Positions 1-6,826 of a DNA stretch of 7,090 nucleotides are shown here, piece after piece. The DNA is from Anaerolineae bacterium (GTDB lineage: Bacteria > Chloroflexota > Anaerolineae > Anaerolineales > Villigracilaceae), in the NCBI GenBank assembly GCA_003158885.1, contig PMLN01000310.1, positions 1-7,090 on the forward strand. The letters run 5' to 3'. Each line of letters starts with the position of its first letter. The first letter of the stretch is position 1. The notes under the pieces were generated by a model. The model saw only the letters and a list, made by a program, of their open reading frames with translations, was not told where the DNA came from and made no database searches. The translations under genes and the position numbers were made by a program.

Positions 1-2
1 AG

Positions 3-1391
3 TTTGACCCGGATGCAGTTAACCTATATTTTCATTATCAATATGTGCCTGAGCCGCGTACCCCCATCCGAGGTGTACGGAAATTACCCTCCGGAGGTAT
101 GTTAGTTGTTCATGTGGAACCTTGGCAGGTTACCGAAAGAACTTATTGGCGGATGGAAGATATCCCTCCGCTGGAAGACGATCCCGTCAGTACCATTCGA
201 CGCGAACTGGAAACGGTCAGCGAGCTGGTGATCCGTTCGGATGTGCCAGTCGGAGTCGCGTTGAGCGGCGGCGTGGATTCGAGCGCCATCGCGGCGTTGA
301 CCGCCAATAAATATCCGGGCATTTTGCAAGCCTTCTCAATTGGCTATCCGGGCTACCCGGAAAACGATGAACGCAAAATCGCCAAGTCACTGGCGGCAAA
401 ACTGAAAATTGATTTTCATGAAGTGGAACTTTCCACCGAGGAGATGGTGGATTTCTTTCCGCAATTGGTTATTAATCGTGACGACCCAATTGCGGATATT
501 TCCGGCTTTGGTTATTATGCTGTTTCGCGCAAAGCCCGGGATATGGGTGTACCCGTCCTGTTACAGGGTCAGGGAGGCGATGAGTTATTTTGGTATGAGG
601 ATGTTCGTCAGGCTGCCCTTCAAACCATTCGCAAACAAGCATTGCTCAACGGGAAGGCGGATATATTAAATTACCTAAGATTCTCTCCTCCCCACACTTA
701 TCGCCCTCGAGCGCTTGCGCATTGGATTCTAGAGGGCTTTGGAATGAGCGTGCAGGAAGAGTATTTTCGTGATCTGTATACCTCCTCTGAACAGATGATA
801 TTCATGGAAACAGTTCCCGACTTCATACTGGCAAAAGCCGGGGCAGAAGATTGTTACCAGGAAGAATTCAAATTCAAGCTTGATCATGCCCTCCCCGAAA
901 AATTATACTGTTTCCAGCACCCTTGGCCGGATATTCCGGTAACACTCACAAAGTTGATAACCGAGACCTATTTGCTTGAGAATGGTATTGCCCAAGGCGA
1001 CCGACTCAGTATGTCCAACTCGGTGGAACTGCGTCTGCCCTTTATGGATTATCGCTTAGTGGAAACCGTCATTGGTTTGAGGCGCGCCCACCCCGATCAC
1101 CTTTTACCGATCAAGCACTGGCTAAAGCAAGCTGTAGCTGATCTGTTGCCTCCGGAAATTCTTTCCCAGCCTAAACGCGGCTTTGCTCCGCCTGTGCGGG
1201 AATGGCATAATAAAATATTTGAGCATTACGGCATGCTGCTGGTGGATGGAATGCTTGTCGAATCGGGTATTCTAACTCCGCAGGCGGCGCGCCAGCTTTC
1301 TCGCGGCGAGTTTCCGGCCTCCGCGGTAGCTCCACTTTCGTTCAAAGCGCTGGTTCTTGAAATTTGGGCTCGCAAAATTCAGAGTACTTGA
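3..1391 (+). CDS. AsnB-like glutamine-dependent amidotransferase, C-terminal synthetase part (5'-truncated by window edge)
   Basis: Partial gene. The frame is open to the left edge, and the residues before the GTG at 45 (FDPDAVNLYFHYQY) continue the AsnB-family sequence, so that GTG is an internal Val codon. About 462 residues are visible; family members are about 600, so the N-terminal Ntn-type glutaminase domain with its Cys1 must lie upstream. Counting from position 3, the PP-loop SGGVDSS is at residues 88-94, GQGGDELF at 189-196, GDRLSMSNSVELRLPF at about 332-347, a Lys matching the catalytic synthetase Lys at about 371 (PIKHWLK), and PKRGFAPPVREW at 390-401. Family members use ATP to form an acyl-adenylate and aminate it with ammonia from glutamine. 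The usual GEG-x-DE...GGY motif reads GQGGDELFWYE here, so the substrate may not be aspartate. Homologues in polysaccharide loci (WbpS type) are thought to amidate sugar acids. The family is certain; the substrate is unknown. Confidence 0.93.
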   Translation, partial: FDPDAVNLYFHYQYVPEPRTPIRGVRKLPSGGMLVVHVEPWQVTERTYWRMEDIPPLEDDPVSTIRRELETVSELVIRSDVPVGVALSGGVDSSAIAALTANKYPGILQAFSIGYPGYPENDERKIAKSLAAKLKIDFHEVELSTEEMVDFFPQLVINRDDPIADISGFGYYAVSRKARDMGVPVLLQGQGGDELFWYEDVRQAALQTIRKQALLNGKADILNYLRFSPPHTYRPRALAHWILEGFGMSVQEEYFRDLYTSSEQMIFMETVPDFILAKAGAEDCYQEEFKFKLDHALPEKLYCFQHPWPDIPVTLTKLITETYLLENGIAQGDRLSMSNSVELRLPFMDYRLVETVIGLRRAHPDHLLPIKHWLKQAVADLLPPEILSQPKRGFAPPVREWHNKIFEHYGMLLVDGMLVESGILTPQAARQLSRGEFPASAVAPLSFKALVLEIWARKIQST

Positions 1392-1405
1392 TCAAAAGAC
1401 TGATT

Positions 1406-2317
1406 ATGTCCCAAAAGATTCCCGTTGTTCTCTTTGCTTATGCCCGTCCTGAACACTTGAAGCGCACACTCGCGTGTTTGCGCGAAAATAACGTTCCGCT
1501 GATGTACGTCTTTGCCGATGGAGCCAAGACCTCCGATGTAGAGCCGCGCGTGCGCGAAGTGCGCCAGATTTTGCATCAGGTGGATTGGTGTGAGATCCAC
1601 ATTGTTGAAAGAGAAAAAAACCTAGGTCTAGGCACATCCATCCTGACCGGTGTAAGCGAGATCCTAGAAAAACACGAGATGATGATCGTGTTCGAAGATG
1701 ACTTGATCTGCGTACCAGGAACATATCATTACCTTTGTGCTGCGCTGGAACATTACAAAGATGATCCAAGGGTAATGAGCGTTACCGGCTGGACACACCC
1801 ACGCGTGACGCCATCCACTGTCACTAACCAGCCCTATTTTGATGGCCGCGCGGAGTCGTGGAGCTGGGGAAGCTGGGCAAGGGCATGGAAGGGCATGGAA
1901 CAAGATGCGATCTCTCTGGTAAACTCTTGCATCGAGAGAGATATTGATGTATACCGATACGGTGCTGATTTGATGAAAATGGCAAAGATCGAGAAGGAAA
2001 GGAATATTTGGGCAGTACGGTTTTCCTACCTGCACATTTTTAACAGCGGGTTGTGCCTGCGACCCCCACACAGCATGGTGGATCATGCCGGATTCGATGA
2101 ATATGGTACGAATGCCAGCGGTCAATACAAATGGGCATTGAGTGATCTTGGAGAAGTTCCATCCATCCCGCAAACCTGGCCTCCCGCCCTGGAAAACCCT
2201 GAATGTCCAAAACTTTGGCAAAGAGAATGTGGAACACGTCCAACAATTAAGAGAAATTTCCCGTTCAATTTGATGAGGTGGATTTCGGGCAAAAGCAGGC
2301 CTGTTGACAAAATTTAG
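1406..2317 (+). CDS. GT-A fold glycosyltransferase (GT2-like)
   Basis: 303-residue putative sugar transferase. The N-terminus (IPVVLFAYARPEHLKRTL, residues 5-22) is the first strand and helix typical of GT-A nucleotide-sugar transferases. It is followed by FADG (36-39), an N-x-GLG segment (72-76) and VFEDD (95-99), the DxD-like motif expected to bind the metal and the nucleotide diphosphate. A SWSWGSWARAWKG stretch (151-163) and a GFDEYGTN segment near 229 also fit the family. No membrane segment or signal peptide is seen, so it should be cytosolic or peripheral. I chose the ATG at 1406, 14 nt after the AsnB-like stop, over an in-frame TTG at 1364 inside that gene, because the homologous sequence starts here. 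No clear Shine-Dalgarno precedes it, which suggests translational coupling. Donor and acceptor cannot be read from sequence. A perfect 10-bp tandem repeat lies inside at 1881-1900. Confidence 0.88.
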   Translation: MSQKIPVVLFAYARPEHLKRTLACLRENNVPLMYVFADGAKTSDVEPRVREVRQILHQVDWCEIHIVEREKNLGLGTSILTGVSEILEKHEMMIVFEDDLICVPGTYHYLCAALEHYKDDPRVMSVTGWTHPRVTPSTVTNQPYFDGRAESWSWGSWARAWKGMEQDAISLVNSCIERDIDVYRYGADLMKMAKIEKERNIWAVRFSYLHIFNSGLCLRPPHSMVDHAGFDEYGTNASGQYKWALSDLGEVPSIPQTWPPALENPECPKLWQRECGTRPTIKRNFPFNLMRWISGKSRPVDKI

Positions 2318-2324
2318 TTGGAAT

Positions 2325-2329
2325 AAGGA
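2325..2329 (+). promoter_or_regulatory. Ribosome binding site of the FkbM-like gene
   Basis: AAGGA lies 5 nt before the ATG at 2335, within the 17-nt gap after the glycosyltransferase stop. It supports that start codon. Confidence 0.7.
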
Positions 2330-2334
2330 TATTC

Positions 2335-3300
2335 ATGAAAAAACGACTTAGAGACTTAACAAACCGTGTTCCAGCACAGCGCAGTCCGTTTTCCATGAAG
2401 GTTCAAACCGGGCGAAGAATTGCGGAAGACGATCTTCATGAGCGCCTGTTGATGGGGAGAATGCTTGCCAATCAGATTTGCTCTCATGGTATTTATGAAA
2501 ATATTCAGGAAGCTGAATTTCAAGTCTTCTCGCAGTTTGGCGATGATGGCATCCTGCAATACCTGATTGGACAGACCCTGCCTTCCGTTGAGCAATTTAT
2601 CGAGTTTGGCGTTCAAGACTACACCGAGTCCAACACGCGCTTCCTGCTCTTAAACAATAACTGGAGCGGCCTGATCATTGACGGCGATCCTACGAACATC
2701 GAGGTGGTCAAACGCCAGCCCTATTACTGGCGTCACGACCTGCGAGCCGTCGCCCAATTCGTTGACCGCGATAACATCAATACGCTCTTTGAAGCGGCAG
2801 GTTTCAGCGGCGATATCGGCCTGCTCAGCATAGATATTGACGGCAATGACTATTGGGTCTGGGAGGCCATTCACGTGGTGGAGCCCGTGATCGTGACCGT
2901 CGAATACAACAGCGTCTTCGGAGCGGAGTACGCCATCACCATCCCCTACGATCCGACCTTTCATCGTACGAAGGCGCATTTTTCCAATTTGTTTTGGGGC
3001 GCATCGCTCAAAGCCCTCTGTCTACTGGCAGAGAAAAAAGGCTATGATTTTGTAGGAAGCAATTCGGCTGGAAACAATGCCCACTTTGTACGCAAGGATA
3101 AGATTGGTAAAATTCCTGTCAAGACAGCCGCACAAGGCTATGCGGAATCCAAATTCCGAGAGTCGCGCAATCCGGAAGGCGAGTTCACCTATCTGCGCGG
3201 CCGCCAACGAATCGAAGCCATTAAAGACATGCAGGTTATTGACGTAGAGAATAACCAGACAGCATTCATCAAGGACCTATTTCACCTGAATCGAATTTAA
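2335..3300 (+). CDS. FkbM-like SAM-dependent methyltransferase family protein (putative)
   Basis: 321 residues. After a charged N-terminal leader of about 60 residues comes a Rossmann-like core: VFSQFGDDGILQYLI (64-78), FIEFGVQDYTESNTRFLL (88-105) at the place of SAM motif I, IIDGDP (114-119) as the acidic post-I strand, and LLSIDIDGNDYWVW (163-176) as the central acidic strand. EYNS (190-193) and a C-terminal GASLKAL...GYDFVGSNSAGNNAHFVRKD block (222-255) follow. This layout matches an FkbM-related family common beside glycosyltransferases; FkbM proteins are O-methyltransferases. The classic glycine-rich GxGxG loop is absent (FGVQD instead), so SAM binding is inferred. The protein might instead be a non-catalytic or different Rossmann enzyme. 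The start ATG has an AAGGA box 5 nt upstream. The likely role is modification of a sugar hydroxyl in the glycan made by this locus. It shows no transmembrane segment. Confidence 0.72.
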   Translation: MKKRLRDLTNRVPAQRSPFSMKVQTGRRIAEDDLHERLLMGRMLANQICSHGIYENIQEAEFQVFSQFGDDGILQYLIGQTLPSVEQFIEFGVQDYTESNTRFLLLNNNWSGLIIDGDPTNIEVVKRQPYYWRHDLRAVAQFVDRDNINTLFEAAGFSGDIGLLSIDIDGNDYWVWEAIHVVEPVIVTVEYNSVFGAEYAITIPYDPTFHRTKAHFSNLFWGASLKALCLLAEKKGYDFVGSNSAGNNAHFVRKDKIGKIPVKTAAQGYAESKFRESRNPEGEFTYLRGRQRIEAIKDMQVIDVENNQTAFIKDLFHLNRI

Positions 3301-3305
3301 CCATT

Positions 3306-3716
3306 ATGATAGATACCATCGAATACAATGGCAAGCGCTACGCCGAAATCATCCGGGCAGACACCGTGGTGGAGAAAACCACCTTTTTCTCCCCAGCTGA
3401 GTCATCATTCCAATTCGGATTGTTGGCGCATCAAACGGGTTTTGTCGAGCCGCCTCATTACCATCGTCCATTTCCACGCGAGATCAACGACCTGCAACAA
3501 ATGTTTGTCGTGCAGAAAGGCGTGGTGGCCGTTCAACTCTATACCGATGAAGGCAAGTTGTTCCGTGAGGTCATCCTCAAGGCCGGAGACGCCATTGTGC
3601 TGATCCACGGTGTGCATTCCATCCGGGTGATCGAGGCTATGCAGTGCATCAGCGTGAAACAAGGGCCTTTTCTTGGAAGCGAGTATGACAAAGTAAATGT
3701 GGAGTTCCCAAAATGA
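3306..3716 (+). CDS. Single-domain cupin protein, likely nucleotide-sugar or glycan related
   Basis: 136-residue small beta-barrel protein. Cupin motif 1 is visible as PPHYH (49-53; His51 and His53 as candidate metal ligands), followed by QQMFVVQKGVVAVQLY (64-79). Motif 2 is KAGDAIVLIHGVHSIRV (92-108), with His101 and His104. The C-terminal ISVKQGPF (115-122) resembles small cupins found among glycosyltransferase and DegT genes. It does not carry the RGxHAHK motif of FdtA/QdtA 3,4-ketoisomerases, so an isomerase role cannot be assigned. It could be a sugar isomerase or epimerase, a lyase, or a binding protein. It begins 5 nt after the FkbM-like stop with no evident Shine-Dalgarno, and its stop overlaps the aminotransferase start (ATGA), so it is probably translated together with that gene. 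Fold confidence is high and function unknown. Confidence 0.82.
   Translation: MIDTIEYNGKRYAEIIRADTVVEKTTFFSPAESSFQFGLLAHQTGFVEPPHYHRPFPREINDLQQMFVVQKGVVAVQLYTDEGKLFREVILKAGDAIVLIHGVHSIRVIEAMQCISVKQGPFLGSEYDKVNVEFPK
3701..3704 (+). promoter_or_regulatory. Ribosome binding site of the aminotransferase gene
   Basis: GGAG lies 8 nt before the ATG at 3713, inside the end of the cupin gene. It supports the overlapping ATGA start. Confidence 0.6.
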
Positions 3717-4825
3717 AAATTCCCGTTTTTGAACCCGTGGTCGAGCAGGATGAAATTGATGCGGTGGTCGCCGCTCTTAAACGCGGGGAAATCTCCGGAA
3801 ATTTTGGAGAAGCGCTGAACGAATTCGAGACGCGCTTCGCCGAATATTGCGGATGTAAATACGGGATCGCGACAACGAGCGGAACGACGGCCTTGCAGTT
3901 GGCCGTGGATGCGGCCAGCATCCAGCCGGGGGATGAAGTGCTGGTCAGCGCATGCACCAACATTGCCACGGCTTTATGCCTGGCACACAGCAACGCCGTA
4001 CCGGTGCCGGTCGATTCGGAAAACATCACCTGGAATTTGAACCTTGACCTGGTGGAAGGCCTGATCGGGCCCAAAACGCGCGCCATCATCCCGGTGCACC
4101 TGTACGGACATCCAGTGGATATGGATCGTTTGATGGAAATTGCGCACAAGCATCATTTGATCGTCATCGAAGATGCCGCCGAGGCGCACGGTGCAACCGT
4201 GCGCGGCCGCAAAGTGGGCAGTTTTGGCGATATGGCTTGTTTCAGTTTTTATGCCAATAAAATCATCACCACCGGTGAAGGAGGCATGGTCGTCACCAAT
4301 AATGAGAAATTGGCCGAACGCCTGCGCTTATTGCGCAACCTCGGTTTCACCACCCCGCGCTTCCGCCATGAGGTGCTCGGCTACAACTTCCGAATGACAG
4401 GCTATCAGGCCGCCATGGGCGTGGCACAGTTAAACAAAATCGAGCGCATCATCGAAGAAAAGCGCCGCGTGGCACATACCTATAACCGCTATTTAAATGA
4501 TGTTCCCGGTTTACAGCTTCCCGCAGAACTGAATTGGGCGCGCAACGTTTATTGGATGTACGCCATCACGGTCGCGCCAGAGTTTGGCCTATCGCGCGAC
4601 CAATTGACCGCAAAACTTGCGGAGGCGGGCATTGAAACCCGTACTTTCTTCTGTCCCATGAATCAACAGCCATGCCTACAGGGAATCCCCGGCTTCCGCG
4701 CGGATCCGCTCCCCATTGCGGACCATTTATGGGCCACCGGCCTGTACCTGCCATCCACTCACACGCTAAGCGAAGACCACATCCGTACCATCGCCGATAC
4801 GATCCACGAACTGCATGAAGGTTAA
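3713..4825 (+). CDS. DegT/DnrJ/EryC1/StrS family PLP-dependent sugar aminotransferase (perosamine-synthase-like)
   Basis: 370 residues, the full usual family length. It catalyses glutamate-dependent transamination of a keto-deoxysugar nucleotide in the cytosol. Visible features are the N-terminal IPVFEPVVEQDEIDAVV (3-19); GEISGNFG (25-32); the phosphate-binding TTSGTTALQLA (54-64); IEDAAEAHGA (152-161), with Asp154 for the pyridine nitrogen; SFGDMACFSFYANKIITTGE (170-189), with Lys183 as the Schiff-base lysine; and GYNFRMTGYQAAMG (223-236). The YANKIITTGEGGM pattern is shared with GDP-perosamine synthases and related C4 aminotransferases, so a 4-amino-4,6-dideoxyhexose product is the best guess. 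Sugar and nucleotide cannot be settled from sequence. No 4,6-dehydratase is present in the window, so the keto substrate must come from elsewhere. The start overlaps the cupin stop by 4 nt. The methyltransferase gene follows one base after the stop. Confidence 0.93.
   Translation: MKIPVFEPVVEQDEIDAVVAALKRGEISGNFGEALNEFETRFAEYCGCKYGIATTSGTTALQLAVDAASIQPGDEVLVSACTNIATALCLAHSNAVPVPVDSENITWNLNLDLVEGLIGPKTRAIIPVHLYGHPVDMDRLMEIAHKHHLIVIEDAAEAHGATVRGRKVGSFGDMACFSFYANKIITTGEGGMVVTNNEKLAERLRLLRNLGFTTPRFRHEVLGYNFRMTGYQAAMGVAQLNKIERIIEEKRRVAHTYNRYLNDVPGLQLPAELNWARNVYWMYAITVAPEFGLSRDQLTAKLAEAGIETRTFFCPMNQQPCLQGIPGFRADPLPIADHLWATGLYLPSTHTLSEDHIRTIADTIHELHEG
4817..4821 (+). promoter_or_regulatory. Ribosome binding site deciding the methyltransferase start
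   Basis: GAAGG lies 5 nt before the ATG at 4827. It overlaps the alternative ATG at 4815, which has no such site of its own, so it favours the later start. Confidence 0.65.
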
Positions 4826-4826
4826 C

Positions 4827-5618
4827 ATGTCCGATCCGCCTCAAAGCTCCTATATCGGCCGCCACGCGGAACTTTATGACCTGTTTTACGAAGATAAACC
4901 TTATGCAAAAGAGGCGGCTTTCGTTCATCAATGTATTCAAACCTTTAATCCCAAGGCTAAAAAAATGCTGGAATTAGCCTGCGGCACAGGCACACATTCC
5001 CTTTTGCTGGAACCATACGGTTATGAGATCATCGCCATAGACTATTCGCCCGATATGCTCGGGCGGGCAAAAGAAAAGGCGCAAAAGAAGAACTCACGCG
5101 TTGATTTTCGCCAGCAGGATATGCGCACATTGGATGTGCCCGAACGTCCCTTTGATGCGATCATCTGCCTGTTCGATTCGCTGGGCTATGTGGCCACAAA
5201 CGAGAGTATTCTCCAAGTGTTCAACGGAGTCCATCGCCATCTTGCCGATGGCGGAATCTTTCTCTTTGAATTCTGGCATGCCGGTGCAATGCTCCGGAGC
5301 TATGACCCAGTGCGCGTCCGCCGCTTCCAAACTCCCAGCAGCGAGATCGAACGCATTTCGGAAACGCGCGTGGATTACCGTGAGCAGCTATGCCATGTCG
5401 CATACACCATTCATGAACTGAACGCGGATGGAACCCATCAAACCCTACGCGAGACGCAAGTGAACCGCTTTTTTCTGGTACAAGAAATGAACTTTTTTTT
5501 ACAGCAAGCCAATTTACATCCCTTGAAATGGTTCCCGGGCTTCCAGAAAAACGAGCAGATCAACGCAGAAACATGGCACATTGTGGCCATGGCGCGCAAG
5601 GAAGGAAAATCAAAATGA
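4827..5618 (+). CDS. Class I SAM-dependent methyltransferase, possibly amino-sugar N-methyltransferase
   Basis: 263 residues from the ATG at 4827; an ATG at 4815 would add only MKVN. The N-terminus AELYDLFYEDKPYAKEAAFV (14-33) resembles the lid region of DesVI/TylM1-type sugar N,N-dimethyltransferases. Motif I is LELACGTGTHS (48-58), the acidic post-I residue is Asp72 in IDYS, QQDM (96-99) is the adenine-contact region, and FDAIICLFDSLGYV (109-122) is motif II. LADGGIFLFEFW (139-150) follows. The C-terminal half forms the beta-rich acceptor region, ending in ETWHIVAMARK. The order is that of a small-molecule methyltransferase in the cytosol. Placement one base behind a sugar aminotransferase suggests the new amino group is the target, which is inference. 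Generic C- or O-methylation remains possible. The gene ends in an ATGA overlap with the following glycosyltransferase. A run of eight T lies at 5493-5500. Confidence 0.87.
   Translation: MSDPPQSSYIGRHAELYDLFYEDKPYAKEAAFVHQCIQTFNPKAKKMLELACGTGTHSLLLEPYGYEIIAIDYSPDMLGRAKEKAQKKNSRVDFRQQDMRTLDVPERPFDAIICLFDSLGYVATNESILQVFNGVHRHLADGGIFLFEFWHAGAMLRSYDPVRVRRFQTPSSEIERISETRVDYREQLCHVAYTIHELNADGTHQTLRETQVNRFFLVQEMNFFLQQANLHPLKWFPGFQKNEQINAETWHIVAMARKEGKSK
5598..5606 (+). promoter_or_regulatory. Ribosome binding site of the GT4 gene
   Basis: AAGGAAGGA, a strong purine-rich site, ends 8 nt before the ATG at 5615. It supports that start over an in-frame ATG at 5528 inside the methyltransferase gene. Confidence 0.75.
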
Positions 5619-6826
5619 AGGTCGGTGTTTTCTTTCCGAGCGTTAAGCCGATCTCTGGAGGAGGATACACCTTTGAACAGGAAATCCTGCAGGCATTGCT
5701 GGAACTTTCCACAGAATCCCACCACGAATTCAGCCTCTATTTTATCGGAAGTTCAAGTCGATCCAAAGAGCCCTTGCCCTCGGCAAAAAATATAAGAGCG
5801 CAACGGCTAAAATTTCCCAAAAAGATTCCGCCGAGGCGAATGTTCTTATCAGAGATCGCTAAAAAAATGGGCTGGGAGAATCTAGTGATCACGCCTCAAG
5901 CTCCCCTGCAAACAGCGGCAGAGCATGACGGAATACAACTTATGTGGTTTGTCACCACTATTTACTGGCCGGTGGAAGTACCCTATATCGCCACCATGTG
6001 GGATATCCAGCACCGCCTGCAACCCTGGTTCCCCGAAGTCAGCCATAAAGGGCCAGGGGGCTGGGACTACCGTGAAACCCATTACGCCAATTTTCTGCGG
6101 CGTGCAACCCAAATCATTGTTCCAAACCAAGCCGGTCAAAATGAGCTGGAACTTTTTTATCAAATCCCGCCAGAACATTTTCGCCGATTGCCACATCCCA
6201 CCCCGCGCATCGAGTCGGTTCCATCAGAGGATGACATCACGTTAGTACGGAGGAAGTACGACCTATCCAAGCAGTATTTGTTTTATCCCGCCCAATTCTG
6301 GGCACATAAGAATCATGTCAATCTTCTCAGGGCGCTCAATATTTTGCACGAAAAATATAAAATCGATCTCGATCTTGTGCTGACCGGCTCGGACCAAGGT
6401 AACCTTGAGCACGTCCGATCGGTTATCGAAGAACTTCATTTGGAGGAGAGCACCCATATTCTGGGTTTTGTTCCCCGCGAAGATTTAATTGCCCTTTATG
6501 CAGGCGCATTTGCCCTGGCTTACGTATCCTATTTCGGGCCTGAGAACCTCCCACCGCTGGAAGCCTTTGCCTGCAGATGCCCGGTCATTGCTTCCAACGT
6601 ACACGGTTCGGAGGAACAGTTCGGCGACGCCGTACTGGGAGCAAATCCATCCAGCCCGGATGAGATCGCCTCGGCAGTCAAGAGAATTCACGATGATCCC
6701 ACTCTGCGGAGCGACTTGATCGTGAAAGGTTTGGCACGTGCCGGAAAATTCACCAATCGGGATTATGTCCGCGCGGTGTTTGCAATGCTGGATGACTTTG
6801 AAGCCATTCGCGCGAACTGGAAATAA
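5615..6826 (+). CDS. GT4-family (GT-B fold) glycosyltransferase
   Basis: 403-residue retaining-type glycosyltransferase. The N-terminal acceptor domain opens with KVGVFFPSVKPISGGGYTFE (2-21), the glycine-rich loop of GT-B enzymes. It includes a YIATMWDIQHRLQPWFPE segment (124-141) and an RRATQIIVPNQAG segment (162-174). The C-terminal donor domain has YLFYPAQFWAHKNH (221-234), LVLTGSD (254-260), HILGFVPREDLIALYAGAFA (281-300), and YFGPENLPPLEAFACRCPVI (306-325). Glu316 fits the second Glu of the EX7E motif, but Gly308 stands where the first is expected, as I recall for a GPxNLPPLEA subgroup. No transmembrane segment is seen, so it probably works at the cytosolic face of the membrane. The start overlaps the methyltransferase stop by 4 nt with a good ribosome binding site. 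Donor sugar is not predictable; the locus context suggests it may transfer the modified amino-sugar. Confidence 0.9.
   Translation: MKVGVFFPSVKPISGGGYTFEQEILQALLELSTESHHEFSLYFIGSSSRSKEPLPSAKNIRAQRLKFPKKIPPRRMFLSEIAKKMGWENLVITPQAPLQTAAEHDGIQLMWFVTTIYWPVEVPYIATMWDIQHRLQPWFPEVSHKGPGGWDYRETHYANFLRRATQIIVPNQAGQNELELFYQIPPEHFRRLPHPTPRIESVPSEDDITLVRRKYDLSKQYLFYPAQFWAHKNHVNLLRALNILHEKYKIDLDLVLTGSDQGNLEHVRSVIEELHLEESTHILGFVPREDLIALYAGAFALAYVSYFGPENLPPLEAFACRCPVIASNVHGSEEQFGDAVLGANPSSPDEIASAVKRIHDDPTLRSDLIVKGLARAGKFTNRDYVRAVFAMLDDFEAIRANWK

Noticed and set aside
45..47. GTG as the start codon of the AsnB-like gene
   Set aside because: The frame is open to the window edge and the preceding residues match the family, so this is an internal Val codon of a truncated gene.
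1364..1405. Upstream TTG start for the first glycosyltransferase
   Set aside because: It would overlap the AsnB-like gene, and the extra 14 residues are not like the family; MSQKIPVVLFAY begins the conserved part.
1621..1632. CCTAGGTCTAGG repeat as a possible operator or mobile-element end
   Set aside because: It is short, lies inside conserved coding sequence (the NLGLG motif) and has no partner elsewhere that I could see.
1664..2221. 185-codon minus-strand open frame
   Set aside because: It lies opposite a well-supported glycosyltransferase gene and its product shows no recognisable domain; it is a coding shadow.
3306..3716. Assignment of the cupin as FdtA/QdtA 3,4-ketoisomerase
   Set aside because: The diagnostic RGxHAHK motif is absent, so only a general cupin call is supported.
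3649..4149. 166-codon minus-strand open frame
   Set aside because: It is antisense to the aminotransferase core, with a low-complexity Ser/Thr-rich product and no family features.
4815..4826. ATG at 4815 as the methyltransferase start
   Set aside because: The GAAGG ribosome binding site overlaps it and is well spaced for the ATG at 4827.
5528..5614. ATG at 5528 as the GT4 start
   Set aside because: The 29 added residues are a shadow of the methyltransferase gene; the strong AAGGAAGGA site serves the ATG at 5615, where the GT-B sequence begins.
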